DNA of 64,000 bases from Phoronis australis. Taxonomy: Eukaryota; Phoronida; Phoronidae. The notes below the pieces were generated by a model, which did not search any database, was not told the DNA's origin, and saw only the letters and a program-made list of their open reading frames with translations. Position numbers and translations under genes: made by a program. Below, one piece after another: positions 11,317-24,000 of the stretch. The stretch's first letter is position 1. Each line of letters starts with the position of its first letter. Where the stretch lies: NCBI GenBank assembly GCA_002633005.1, contig NMRA01000512.1, forward strand, positions 248,884-312,883. Direction: 5' to 3'.

Positions 11317-14300
11317 GTGAGTCGATTCAGTGATCTTTGTTACCAGAGGGACTAGTTAAAAAGCAGCAACAGAACTGCACGTTATGCAAAATTTTGTTTT
11401 ATGTTACGAGAAACTCTATACCCTAGACGTTGGGTTCAACTAAAAATTTAGAAAACTACCCCATTCAAATTTCAATGGAAGTAAATACTTTCTGAAGATA
11501 GACGTGTTAAACTATAATTAAGTCTATGCTATCAACATCTAAAAAAACGGAAAAATAGGTTCACAGGAGCTATTTACATTGACCAATTCTCAGTTTGTAT
11601 ATACAGTACAATCGAAATAACATCGCAAAAGACTGCCGCAGCTTATGAATTATCTTTTGAAATTTTGTTGTACGCAACTAAAAACAGAAAAGTAGTTTCA
11701 TAGGAAGTTATTTCCATTTTGTATAAATAGACAAATCAAAATATCAAAAACACTGCCGTAGTTTATGAATTATCATTTAGTTGTTGCTGTAAGCAAACAG
11801 CACTTTTTACNCCATTGGTCATGATGGCCCTAATGACTGGTAAAACAACTGCGGATAACAAGGGGCAAGTGTTCGACCTTGGCAAATTATTCGTGCTGTC
11901 GAACTGAGACTTATCTACAAGTTCTTGGCCACAGTAAGATTAAAAACCGGACCCTGCAGCTATGGTGATGACCAACTACTGACTACTCTGCCTGGGTGTC
12001 AGGCTATAGACCCTATTCACGCCGACAGGAGGCGCATTACAAAACGAGGCTCGCTACGATAGCTCTGTTTATCGCAGTGAGCCTCACTTTGGATTTTAAT
12101 ATCCGCCGCGTGAATAGAGTCTATGGCGGGGCTTCGTCTCAATATCTTTGGAACACACGTCTAGCCTGGTTTTCAGAACTCAAACAAAATTCGTTTCGAA
12201 TTGGCAAAGTCACAGTGGCACTTGCTGCCAATCATTCGTTCATCAATAAGCAGATGTTGCCAGCTAAGCCTAGTCTTATAACCGTTATTTTTCCTATAAT
12301 ACCAAAAATGCGCTTTCGCACGCCAAGAATCTCATCAATAATGACCAAGCCATCACAGTCCATCACTGGTCAAACTGATAAAACCTTTCTAGGAGGGCAG
12401 ATGCCGTGTTTTTGTAGACATTCCTTTTTATCTAGACGCTCTTTTTTGTTAACCCGAGACGCTGGTTTTGTTTGAACGGGTGTTCAGAATATACCGATTC
12501 ACCTGAATAATTTAATCGTCAACAATTATTATTACATTAAAATGTATGTCTTTATTCTGAAAACCAAGAGTGTCACAAAATTAATAGCCACAAGTGTAAC
12601 AGCGTTCCATGCACTTACGTCATCTACAGGCCCATTGTAACCGAGACAGTGTTCATGGTCAGCAAGCCTACCAGCCTGCTTGATGAATTTTGCGAGTGTT
12701 TTAATATTTTTCTTAGCTGTGATATTTTTCACTGAAACTGCTTTACTTCCTAAGCATTCTATTCTAATGCTTTGGTACGTGAAACACTGACCGACATGGT
12801 GTTCTGGTGGCAGTCTTGCATTCAGCATGTAGGGCAGCAGGATTCTATTGTCCGACCTGTTGTTATCTTATGTTTCCTCAGGTTACAGTGTCCTGTTATC
12901 ACCTGCTTTTCCAATTGCAGTTGAGTCTTGATCAGACTCAAAAGCGTGGTAGTAACTGGGAGTTACCCAGCTCACCACCTGTTGAGTTCTTCTACAGTCA
13001 CTTCTGTTGATCCAAGATGTTTTCCATCGTTTTGATGACCAATCCCTTATTCCTAAAACGCAGGAAGTACATTGTATAAGGGACAGACAATATTAGCTCA
13101 AGTCCTTGAAATTCAAGGTCTAAACCATGTTTGGCTTCCTAGTTACCTAGAAAATGTTCAAATTTGGCGAACTTTGGAACAGAACTGATATTCTAAGCGC
13201 AATTGCCAGGCTATTCGCCCACATTACGAGCAATTTCATCATTAAAAATGGTCAAAAAACGAATAAGTTTCCCTCTCTAAGGCAAATCCATTTTTTTCGA
13301 GGTGGTACCGCCAACAGCAGACTGCGGTATGTCTCGAGTTGCGTGTTTTGGCAAGTATTTGATGGTTTGAAAGTTACTAACTTCTTGAATTTTACGCTAC
13401 ACAAAAGTACTGGCCGAAACGGCGAAGGTACTATAATATTTAATGAACGGACCTTCTGCTTTAGAAAGGATTTGGCACATGTGGTTTGTTAAAATACGCG
13501 TTTCCCTTAACACTTGCAGATTACAAAGTGCCCATAAGTAATCATAATCTAAAGGTACACTCCAATAACCTCTAATAACTTCCAATTTCTCGCAGTACAA
13601 GTTTGCACAATTGAACTATTTCACAATAAGGCGCTTTACTATACGCTTAACGTAAACCGATTCAACTAATAAAATTGCACTATTTTCTGAGCACTCTCCC
13701 AGATGAAAATCTACATTATAACACGGGAGCTTAATGTAGGTCAATTACTTTATGACTGACAGATGTGATTATTATGTTAAAGGCGCTGGCAACCAGCCTT
13801 TTATCAAAAACTCACTTTCAGATTTTAAAGTCACACTTGTAGTTAGAAGGCCTGAACCAGTCTTACAAGGGTTATGTATCTACCGAACATAAGGTCGCTA
13901 TTTCAAATTTCAGATGTTTTTAAAGCAGTAAAGCTGTTATTTTTCTACTGCAATGCCATAATTGGATGATCAGATCTTTTTTGTTAAGATTTACCTACAA
14001 TGCTATTGATAACACGTGATATAAATAACAAAGATGGAACATCAAAAACACGGTTGCAGTTTTGCTCATTATCCTTTCGTTTTCGTTTTATGGAACTTTT
14101 GAATTTCGATTTTTGACATCCTCTTGTGCCCCAAAGTTCACAAATAAATTAGAAAGCAATCCAAGGAGAAGGTGACATATACCCTTAAATCCGACATTTC
14201 AAGAACTACATGTAAATGTTGGCTCTAATATCCTAATGATACCTGATGGTGTGACCCTCTATTTGTTTTGTTTGGCATGGAATTAAAAAGCCTCAACTAT

Positions 14301-14909
14301 CTTCGACTTTTTGCTGAACATGCGTTATCGAATGAGTCAAATTTGCTCTCTTTTATTTTATTGATCGTGCGCTGTACATGTAAATTGAGAATGGCCATCG
14401 ACAAAATGTCACGTGACTCCACTATGCCTGTCCGTGGTGTCAACTTCGGAATGGGGAAAACAAGGAAGGTTTTGGCTCTTTAACAGTATTTTTGTAGCGC
14501 AGAACGACAATCTGTAAATGACTGAGATGTCTATTTTAAAAACGCAACTGTTTTTAAAGAATGCAATGCAGAAGACACTAACATAGTCAAATGTTCCCTA
14601 GGAGGACCGCAACTGCTAGTGCGACTAAAAACTGATTCACTTTCTGCATTTCAAAGTACCTCGCCGTTTTCAAAATAAACCTTGAAAAGAAACAAGGATG
14701 AGTACTAATCCGAGCAGTGGTCGGTTAATAAAATATTTCCAAATGTTACTGCAAGGCGCCTATAGTCGTTGATGTCGATGGCGTCTAAACTGTACCTAGC
14801 TGCCTTCGACGTTGTCGTCGCTTTTTAGTCAACATCAACGTTTTAGTCTACTGTTTTGTTACTGACTTAGGATTAAAAACCCACACACCAACATTAACGC
14901 AGAAATATA

Positions 14910-14917
14910 TATAAATA
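14910..14917 (+). promoter_or_regulatory. TATA box of astacin gene A
   Basis: TATAAATA 63 bases upstream of the ATG at 14973, in sequence shared with the promoter of gene B. About 700 bases upstream are recognisably conserved between A and B, suggesting common regulation. Confidence 0.65.
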
Positions 14918-14972
14918 CCATTTGCAAAACAATCCTCTGCACAAGTAGGAGACACTAAGCTTCTCAGCGGAA

Positions 14973-15029
14973 ATGGCTTTCGCGGTTCCTTGGACATTGT
15001 CGTCTATCTGTGTAATCATACTAACTGGG
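14973..15029 (+). CDS. gene A exon 1 (signal peptide)
   Basis: 19 codons, hydrophobic core LSSICVIIL, donor GTGAGT, phase 0. Start chosen because it is the first ATG after the TATA box and is conserved in gene B. Confidence 0.8.
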
Positions 15030-18000
15030 GTGAGTCGATTCAGTGATCTTTGTTACCAGAGGGACTAGTTAAAGAGCAGCAACAGAACTGCACGTTATGC
15101 AAAATTTTGTTTTATGTTACGAGAAACTCTATACCCTAGACGTTGGGTTCAACTAAAAATTTAGAAAACTACCGCATTCAAATTTCAATGGAAGTTACTT
15201 TCTGAAGATGGACGTGTTAAACTATAATTAAGTCTATGCTATCAACATCTAAAAAAAACGGAAAAATAGGTTCACAAGAGATATTTACATTGACCCATTC
15301 TCAGTTTGTATATACAGTACAATCGAAATAACATCTCAAAAGACTGCCGCAGCTTATGAATTATCTTTTGAAATTTTGTTGTACGCAACTAAAAACAGAA
15401 AAGTAGTTTCATAGGAAGTTATTTCCATTTTGTATAAATAGACAAATCAAAATATCAAAAACACTGCCGTAGTTTATGAATTATCATTTAGTTGTTGCTG
15501 TAAGCAAACAGCACTTTTTACGCGAGAGGTCCTATCTCAAGACAACATTAAAAGCGTTTTTGGAAAAGTCTCCGGATAACGTATGTAGACGTTTCATTAA
15601 TTCAACCTTTTCTCAAGTATGGTTTTGAGATGCAAGGTTTTGAAAAAAATCCAATTTTTCTGTTGAATGGACTTCTCTCATGTCCCGATACTTTTAATAA
15701 TTCAAAAATGCTAATCTTTCTCAAACCATCCCAGATTTTGATAGAAAAAGATTTCCATTACCTCAGAAAATTCACAACATTGCTTTAGTGTAAGGGGCTT
15801 CAAAAGAGAATGAAATCACTCCAATTCTAGGCTGTTTTGTAGCGCTCACATCTAATGTATCAAATCGTGTTTAATGTAGATGGAGTTGGGGGTTGGGGCG
15901 TCGGCTTGTCGTTTTTAGGATTTGTACAGACAACCCCTCCCCCTTCATAAGCTCAGATTCGCCACTGTTGACTGTATACTGTATTCGTTTTTGTGACAGA
16001 AATTATGAACAGTTTATTACATTTTGTGAGCTATTGACAAATTCCAACACGTATGAACTTGAAACAATGATACTGTCGGTTTTTATAAATTTCTTTCTTC
16101 AGGCATTGACTGGTTCCAAAGGACGAACAATTGACCAGGACATTGAAGAGGCTAAAAAAACAAGTAAGTGACACTCTAACAAGTAAAAGCGGCGATTTTC
16201 TATCGCTTATTGTTTACCAAAAACATGCTGAACTGAGTCTATCAAGCTTTAATCTGTTGTGTGCCAAAATAGCATAGATTTCTAAAACATTAAGTTGGAA
16301 TACAAAGTTGGCTACCTGCACTCGCATCTCTCCAATTCCACATTTTTGAGAAAAACGCATTGTGTGTGGAATTACATGCACGCTTACTGATGTAAGCAAT
16401 TCTGTTTTCCGAACATCCCCGGAAAGTTCACACGTTTTGTTTTCTGGCAGCCGAAGGGCTCAGCTAAATCTCTTGTCCTACATGCTTTCGTTTCTCAAAA
16501 AGACATGAATTTTTTCGTTAGTTTGATAAGTTACAACATGTGATCGTTTGCACTTATTGCACGGCCCCAAAACCCCGGTACCGATGCGTGTTAAACACAG
16601 ATCTGCAAAACAGATCTTAAAGGGAAGGCGCACCCAGTGGTGAAACAAGTCGGTGAGATATGGACGAAACGGCTGTACACGTTTTACGCAAGGTACGGTT
16701 TCTTTGGTTTCAAAAAGGATCTTTTCTATATAATTCTATAACTTAAATGGAACCCAGGAATATACATAGCATTGTTTCTTTTGGTGCATTTCCGAAGATT
16801 GTATGTGACGTGCGTTGCGACATGTTGCATTGTAATAAATCCATAAAGCTCGCGTGCCTAGTTTGCGTGCAAGACTGTGAATCTGAACAAAGTAATAGCT
16901 CCGATCGTTTCTCCGTTGCGTTAAAACTAAAGATAATAATATGCATTGAAACACAAAAAGAAATTTCTGGAACTCGGCGAAACTTCAACTTGCACTGGCC
17001 ACAGAATCATTTGTTATCATCAAGCGGCCAAAGAATGCGCAAAACATGCACTTTAAGGTCAATAAAACGAAAATGAAAAAGGCAATGACAAACATAGTGA
17101 AGTAGGCCTAATGCTTTCTAAACACCGCCAAACGCTTTTTGACGATTGGACTTCTGGGTGTCTATTCCTTATATACTTTGCGTAAGTCTAAAATGTCAAT
17201 TACTTGAAGTTTTTTCTTCTATTGTCCTGTTACTGCTATAATTTGCAGGCAACGTTGCAGTTCCGCGTACCAACAATGTTGTGACCGTTGAGTATGATAT
17301 ACTGCTGAATGCTGAAGACTTGGCGGAGTTGAACAAAGAGTGAGTAAAACATTGTGTTGTCAAAATGTCGCTTGACTTCACTTTGGTAATGGTCTGATGT
17401 AACGCATTATAGGCAGAAAATGATTCGACTGAAATCATTGGTAATAATAACGCGTAACATACCCCTTTACGTCGACGGTAAAGAGTCTTTAATGACTCCT
17501 TTGAAAAACGTAAGGCAAATTTGAGCTCGAATATTTCCGTTGAAGACAAATCCCACTCGATGACGACGAAGACGAATCCGAAGGACCCCGAAAACAATCC
17601 GAAGGACCCCGAAGACAATCCGAAGGACCCCGAAGACGCCACAAGGACACTTTTAGTGCACAGGAGCGCCAAAGGAGAAACGCCGTTCGAAATTTGAGTA
17701 GGAGATGGACCAACAAAGTTATGCCATACACATTTCAACCTGGGGCATTCAGTGAGTTTTGTTTCAAATTTTGCTGCAATGTTAGTTACTACTGTACAAG
17801 ATTTCGCTAATGGATGTCAATCTTTATAACCTCCACACGTCAGGACATTCATGTAGATACGTCATGTAGATTATAGCGCAGTAATGATAGACGATGGCAT
17901 AAAAACAAGCTTTCCGTTTAGGCAGTTTCTGGTCACACCAAATTACAAATCGCATTTGTGAGCCGCGTAGTGAGGGCGTTTCACCGGTCACGTGGGACGA

Positions 18001-21000
18001 CTTTTTTGGAAACATTCCAGTGGCGTCGTGATTAAAGTTGCTTTGGTCAACTTCTGATATGTTAACTTAAAAAGTATTTACAATTTCAAAACGCTGCGCA
18101 AGTCTTGTCCATAGTGAAAGAAAATACACGGAGCTCAGGAAACTCTTTTGTTTGCTGGAACAACGGCAGTGACCACCGGGTGACGCTTTCGTACACTCGA
18201 GCTTCCGGGATACCAAAAACTAAAGCGACAATATCGGCTTCAATGTTGAGTGATAAAGATCAACCAGAATGGGCTTGTAACGCACGACTTGTAATAAGAA
18301 AACGAACACGACGGTAGCCGACCATTCAAACATATTTTAACTCTATTTCAGATATTATTCCTACTGAATGTCTGGTAGCCAATGTCTGGCACCGACGACT
18401 TCTCATAATAACACCAACAGTGATTTTGCTGTTTATTTCTCTGGTCAAAGCAGCCTTATCCTACCTAACAAAAATCCCCAAAATGCCTCTGCCGGTAGAT
18501 TCATGATGCATTTTAATGTTATATGAGACTACAAAATGGTCTATATTTGGTTCACTTCGGAACACCTTATTCCAGAAATGGGTGACTGAATTCATTTTAA
18601 ACTATCAGACACTATTACTCGTCATGCAGAGTTCTCCAAATCCCCGTTAATACTTGTTCTTCAAATGTTCCACTTTTGGATGAATGACTCTCAAAATGGG
18701 ACTTAAAGGGCTAAAAAGTTGCCCAAAGCAAAAAGGAAAGATAATTTAGAAAACCCTTACAGCGTTTTTGAGATTTCAAATTGAACGTTTAATGTTAACC
18801 AATCAATTGTGCAGACCTACCATGGTTTAATGTTAACCAATCAATTGTGCAGGCCTACCATGGTTTAATGTTAATCAATCAAATTTGTAGGCCTACCATG
18901 GTTTGAAGGTGTTGCAAATGTTTGACATAACTATCACAATAAAACAAAAATACGTATTGTTAAATGCAGGTGTGTTGTCACCCCAAGTCTGTATTTGAGT
19001 ATTACTGTGACGGGTTCTGACGTTCGCAGTGCAAACAGAGGGAGAGAGGTGAAGGGGCAGTGGTCGGTTTAATGTTTTTTAAGTTGATAATATTAGCGAA
19101 TCTAATTCACGGATGCCTGAAAATATTATCGCTATTTTAATTAAATTATTTCTTTAATTTTCCCTTTTCACCTGTGTGGAAATTATTTTCTCCCTGTTGG
19201 GAACGATTTCAACTTATTTTCACCCAGGTGGAAATAAGATCAACTAAGGTAGAAATTATTTTCACCCGGATGGAAATTCTTATCATCTGGGTGGAAATTG
19301 TTTTCGCCCGCGTGGAAATTATTTTTACCTGGGTAAAAAGAACACTTGATTGATGATTAAAGTTCCTGACAAAAAGCGCACAAATTTTCGCTAAGAATGA
19401 CATGAAAAGTTCAATTTATCTAAAATTGTATGTTTCTTTATAGATGTCGAGCAAAGGAGGTTGATCGACAGCGCCATAGATGATTATAATTTGTACACCT
19501 GCTTGAAGCTTGTTCCCAGAACCAATGAAACCGTGTATGTACGGTTCCAGAATGGCATTGGCTGCTCATCTTTCGTTGGCATGAGTAAGAGACCACAACC
19601 CATCAATCTAGGAATGAGATGTCGCACGGTAAACCTGGCTTAATTAGTGTGCTTATTGTTGATAAGTTTAAAGGGGTTCAAGGACCTCAGACCGGCCTCC
19701 ACTGGCCAATCCATTAAACACAAACGCGCGGTAGTTATTTTGAGGTCATCTCTTGATAGCAGTCGATGGGGTAAAAGCTACTAAGATTCTCGGCTGAGTT
19801 TCTACCCCATTCTTTGCGCTCATCAGTCGGTTTCCTAAAATCCTTCAAGTACACGATCCGCTACATGCTCATTTCCTTAAACTTGAAACTACTCACACAG
19901 TATTGAGATTCGGAATATTTATGAGACGGAAGATGGATTGCTTGATCAGATAGTAGGTCAGCCGGTTAAAACGAGTGCCCCATCGGCTTTAGTGTGAGTT
20001 ATTAGTATACTCATCTTCTGATGTACCTCGTGCAATCACCAAAGGCGAAGAGAGCCTAACCGTAACTTACGTCACCGAAGCCTAACTTTCTCACATATCA
20101 GATTTCTGATTTCGAAGTGGGAGAAGATTGCATGTCTGAGGAGAGTTCACTCGTTGACGCTTTACAGATGAGGAATCAGACATCAGGTCTATCTTCTAGT
20201 CGGACTGCGAAAGATCTTTTTGCTCAGTGTTATATAACAGTGGGAAAGTTGCTGTAGCTTATATTGTCGCGCACGACATATATAATCGCTCTCGACGATA
20301 TAAATGGTTTAATAGACTAAGCGACATATAGATGTCCGGAGGGTAACTGAGGGCACCTATGTCTACACTATATGAAGAGTTCGGCATTACGCGCCATCTA
20401 CATCGACTTAGAGTGTCCCTGTGTACATGTAGGTCTACGCGATGCACTATTGCGTGTGGGTCTTAATGGAGGCAGGGGCGAACACAATGACCACTAAGAG
20501 ACAAACCCGATGGTTGTAGATGGCTAGAGGGTCGAATGTTCGGATCTAAAGTTCGATTAAGGAGCTAACCGAAAGTTGGAGGGAGTAAAACACCTTTTTG
20601 GTATTTCAAGGTACCTTTTTTGCAAAATCATTGTTACCGTAAACGAGGCTGGCATGGGGCGTGGTTATCATCACCAACCAACTTCCGGTTCTTCGACGAT
20701 AGCGTAGACTACGAAAGTAGCATTGATTCTTCATTGGCGAGGAATTATGGAAAAGCCAATACAGTCACTGATGTATGCAAGTTTGAGGGTTATCTTACCA
20801 CGTCAGTGAGCAATGTGCAACAAATGTCTTAAATGTCCTTAAAACAGCACAGATACTTGACCAGTTTGCACGATTCCGTCCATTTCACGTCGCTTTTTCA
20901 CATTCCCTGAAATTTTCTTTGTCCACTTCACAAATATCGGCCAGCAGGAGATCAATTAATAAGTTTTGTCAGGATAGATGGAAACATTGATTCAAGTTCC

Positions 21001-24000
21001 TTCACCATTCCTGTCTATCCTTGTTCTTCGTCGAAACGTTTTCGTTGTCCGAATATGGGATTGATAAGCATGCTTGAATAGGGCAACACTTTGATTTGGT
21101 CGTTGGGTGTATGGCCTTTATGCAGACATGCATTAGCAGAGTGTAGCAAGTTTAATTACGAATACGTACTGGGGAATTCCCTTTTTCCCTTACCATTCCG
21201 TGAAATATCGTGGCAAGAACAACGTTTCTTGGTGACTGACTACACAGATGTCACATAAAATTGACACTGAATTCCTTAAGTACAATAGGACATTTGGAAT
21301 GAGTTTTCAACCTTGATTCACGGACCCTGTCTTTTACCTTTACGCTCGTTCATGCTATCCAGTATGAGGCGAAGGGCTGAACTGCAATCTTGATTGTCGT
21401 TGCATCACTCACCCATGGCGAAACATACGGGACTTTTAAGAAATCACGAAGTACTGACTGTTGTAGGTGTCTACCATCTTGGCTACAGAAGATGGACCTT
21501 TTCTTCACGAACGCCAAAGCTTTCAGTCAGTTGTAGATGTGTTACACCAGAAGATTTCCAATATTATGAAGATGATTTATACGCCCAACATGGTACAAGT
21601 GAATATTGTGAAACTTCCACCCATTGCTTGTGCAGTCATGTATCAGACTTTATACTTTAATGTCTTCCTCTGTTAACTTCATCGACTCTTGTCTACCATG
21701 GCACTGTTAGGTGTACTATGGCCAGTTCCCTCAGGGTGTTCGATCAGAAAACTATATTAGGCATCATTGCTGTCAATGCTATATGTGTTGGGAAAACTGC
21801 CCGACTTCCTAGATCAATTGTCGTCTTCCAGTGGCTAGACTTGTGGAATAAGCCCTGGTGCTGATTTCCTCTTCCACTGCTGATTTTTTCTTTGGTCTCA
21901 TTTCAGTGATCATTATATGGGACAGGGCCTTCAACTCTTGGTTATGCCGCCAGGCGTGTTTCCCCTCTGCTAATCCTGCTTTGGACGCCGATAGTATGTG
22001 CTGAAAAGTTCCTGGTTCCCCACACCTATCATATCTGTCGTCTTCAGCTTTCCCACACAGACTCAAATTCCTCGGGGTGGGAATTAAGTTGCTCTAAGCA
22101 CGAAGCTGAGTCTCTGACTTTCTGACAGCATATCCTTTGAAGTGATCTTCTTTCTCAAATAGCTATCCCACGTCGTTGTATACCTACACGAAGATAAAGA
22201 ATACTTGTCCATTTCAAGTGACTTAAAACTTTTAAGTCGGAATATTTCGGGTACGCTCTCATTTTGCAATTTCTAAATGAAGAATTCGTCAAGAGATTCT
22301 CCAAGCTACACTTTGGTGTGTGTTTGTGTGTGTAGAGCAGAGGGGGGGGGGGGAGCCTTTTAGAATTTTACTGTACCTATAGTGTGCTATATTTATACTG
22401 CATCTGACTGATAATTTGGAAATGTTTTTTTACCTGAACTTGGCAAACATTAATATTCTCTCTCTCAATTACCAAGGCTCAGGTGACACAGAAAAAGAAA
22501 AGACGTGTTCAATTATCTCAGATCAAAAGAATTTATCATGTTGTATTGCTGACGAGATACTCACTTCATATAAAAGCAAGAACCTTATATTGAATCGCAA
22601 TGGGCTGTAAAGTTTATTGCTTTTTCTTGTTTCTATAAAAGTAGTGCAAGGGGAGTTGCAATCTTGATCAACAATACTTTTGAATTTAAAATGTATAACT
22701 GATTAAAAAATAAAGGTGGAAGATATATCATTCTGGACATTGCGATTGAGGGACAGATGATCTTTTTGTTAAATCTATATGGTGCAAATAGGGATCAACC
22801 AAATTTCTTTACTAATTTGTTTTCACTTACGGAAGACGTAATTATAGATTTATAATTTGCGGATACTTCAGAGCTGGACACACGCAGTTGTAAAAATAAC
22901 TAAAGCTCTACCCAGAAAATAGAAGAAATCCAGACGATTTGCATGATCCATGTAGAATCAAATTTCTAAATCGAAAACGGTGTACATGGAGAAGGCTGGG
23001 CTTGATCATTTCCTATTGCCAAATAGTTTATTGAAAATGTTACTGTTTTCAAGCAGTTCCAAATCGGATCATTCAAGAAATTAGAGTGTAAAGTATTAAA
23101 TTTAATGAGTTCTTGTATGATAAGGAATCGCGGCATTTTACAGTAAACTGCTGTACCCCATTGAATTAGATCAAGATATAATAAAATAAACAGAAACTGA
23201 TCAGGAAAAATTGTCTTCTGAAAGTATTATGGAAGGTGACTAATAAATATATACTAAAAAGTATCTGACATCGAGGCTGAAAACTAGAATGTAGAATTAC
23301 TTAACCAACATTTCTACATGTTTAGAAAAGTCTAAGAACGAAAATGTCATGTTTCTAAAGGTTCATTAAAGAATTGTAACTTTTTGGTGTAGAGAACTGA
23401 ACTACTTGTTACTAAGAGCTATATATGGTAGTGGAAAATGTCTGCAACCCAAAGTACTGGTATCATTAATTACATAAACCCGGAAAGCCTAAACAGCTTT
23501 TATATGGAAACCAATAAAGAAGGTTTATTTCATGTAATAGGCCTCCGGCTCACATTACAAATATATAATATACAGAGTAAACGATATTTCAAATCTAAAT
23601 TAATTCATACCAAGAAATTTATTTCGACGTTTCTCCGCATTAATTAAATATTTAGCAACTTTTCTCAGGACATTTACATCATGAGTCTGCAGAAAATTTC
23701 TGAACACTATCTCGTCCACCTTATCGTATCATGGTAAGAACAGCACGCGTAGATCAGAATATAAACTACAATCGAGTGTAATTCTGTTTCCACTTTCCCA
23801 CTATCACTCTTCTAAATTGTGTTTCTAAATTAGTACTTGGTCACTTAGAATGAGCCGATTCAAAACTGATTTTTTCGATTTGCAAATCACCAAACTGTTT
23901 TTATCAATGGCAGATTCATTGGGGAAAACACTGTACTCGTATATGATGGTATGAAGTTATGCGAAAATAATCAAGTGTCTGGTCTATTATTACAAAGACA

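Larger units (their letters stand above)
8089..11810. repeat. 3.7 kb direct duplication, copy 1 (promoter and exon 1 of astacin A)
   Basis: This stretch repeats almost base for base at 11812-15521 with an offset near 3,713. Long parts (for example around 9690-11300) look identical; others (8270-9660) differ by scattered substitutions and short indels. A single N at 11811 sits exactly at the junction. Either a recent tandem duplication or two alleles placed in series by the assembler. Confidence 0.85.
11812..15521. repeat. 3.7 kb direct duplication, copy 2
   Basis: Second copy of 8089-11810. It is the copy continuous with exon 2 of astacin A, so its promoter and exon 1 (14973) are taken as the functional ones. 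The two small frames repeated in both copies (near 9684/13397 and 10555/14268) are not supported as genes: in the homologous B flank the second is interrupted by a stop two codons after its internal ATG. Confidence 0.85.

Noticed and set aside
11996-12475. 159-codon frame starting MSGYRPYSRR
   Set aside because: In the sister copy (8270) small indels split it into several short frames, and the gene B flank keeps no such frame; it behaves like non-coding promoter flank.
17196-17738. 180-codon minus-strand frame opposite exons 3-4 of gene A
   Set aside because: Antisense shadow of two coding exons and the short intron between them; the Ser/Phe repeats mirror the EGPR minisatellite.
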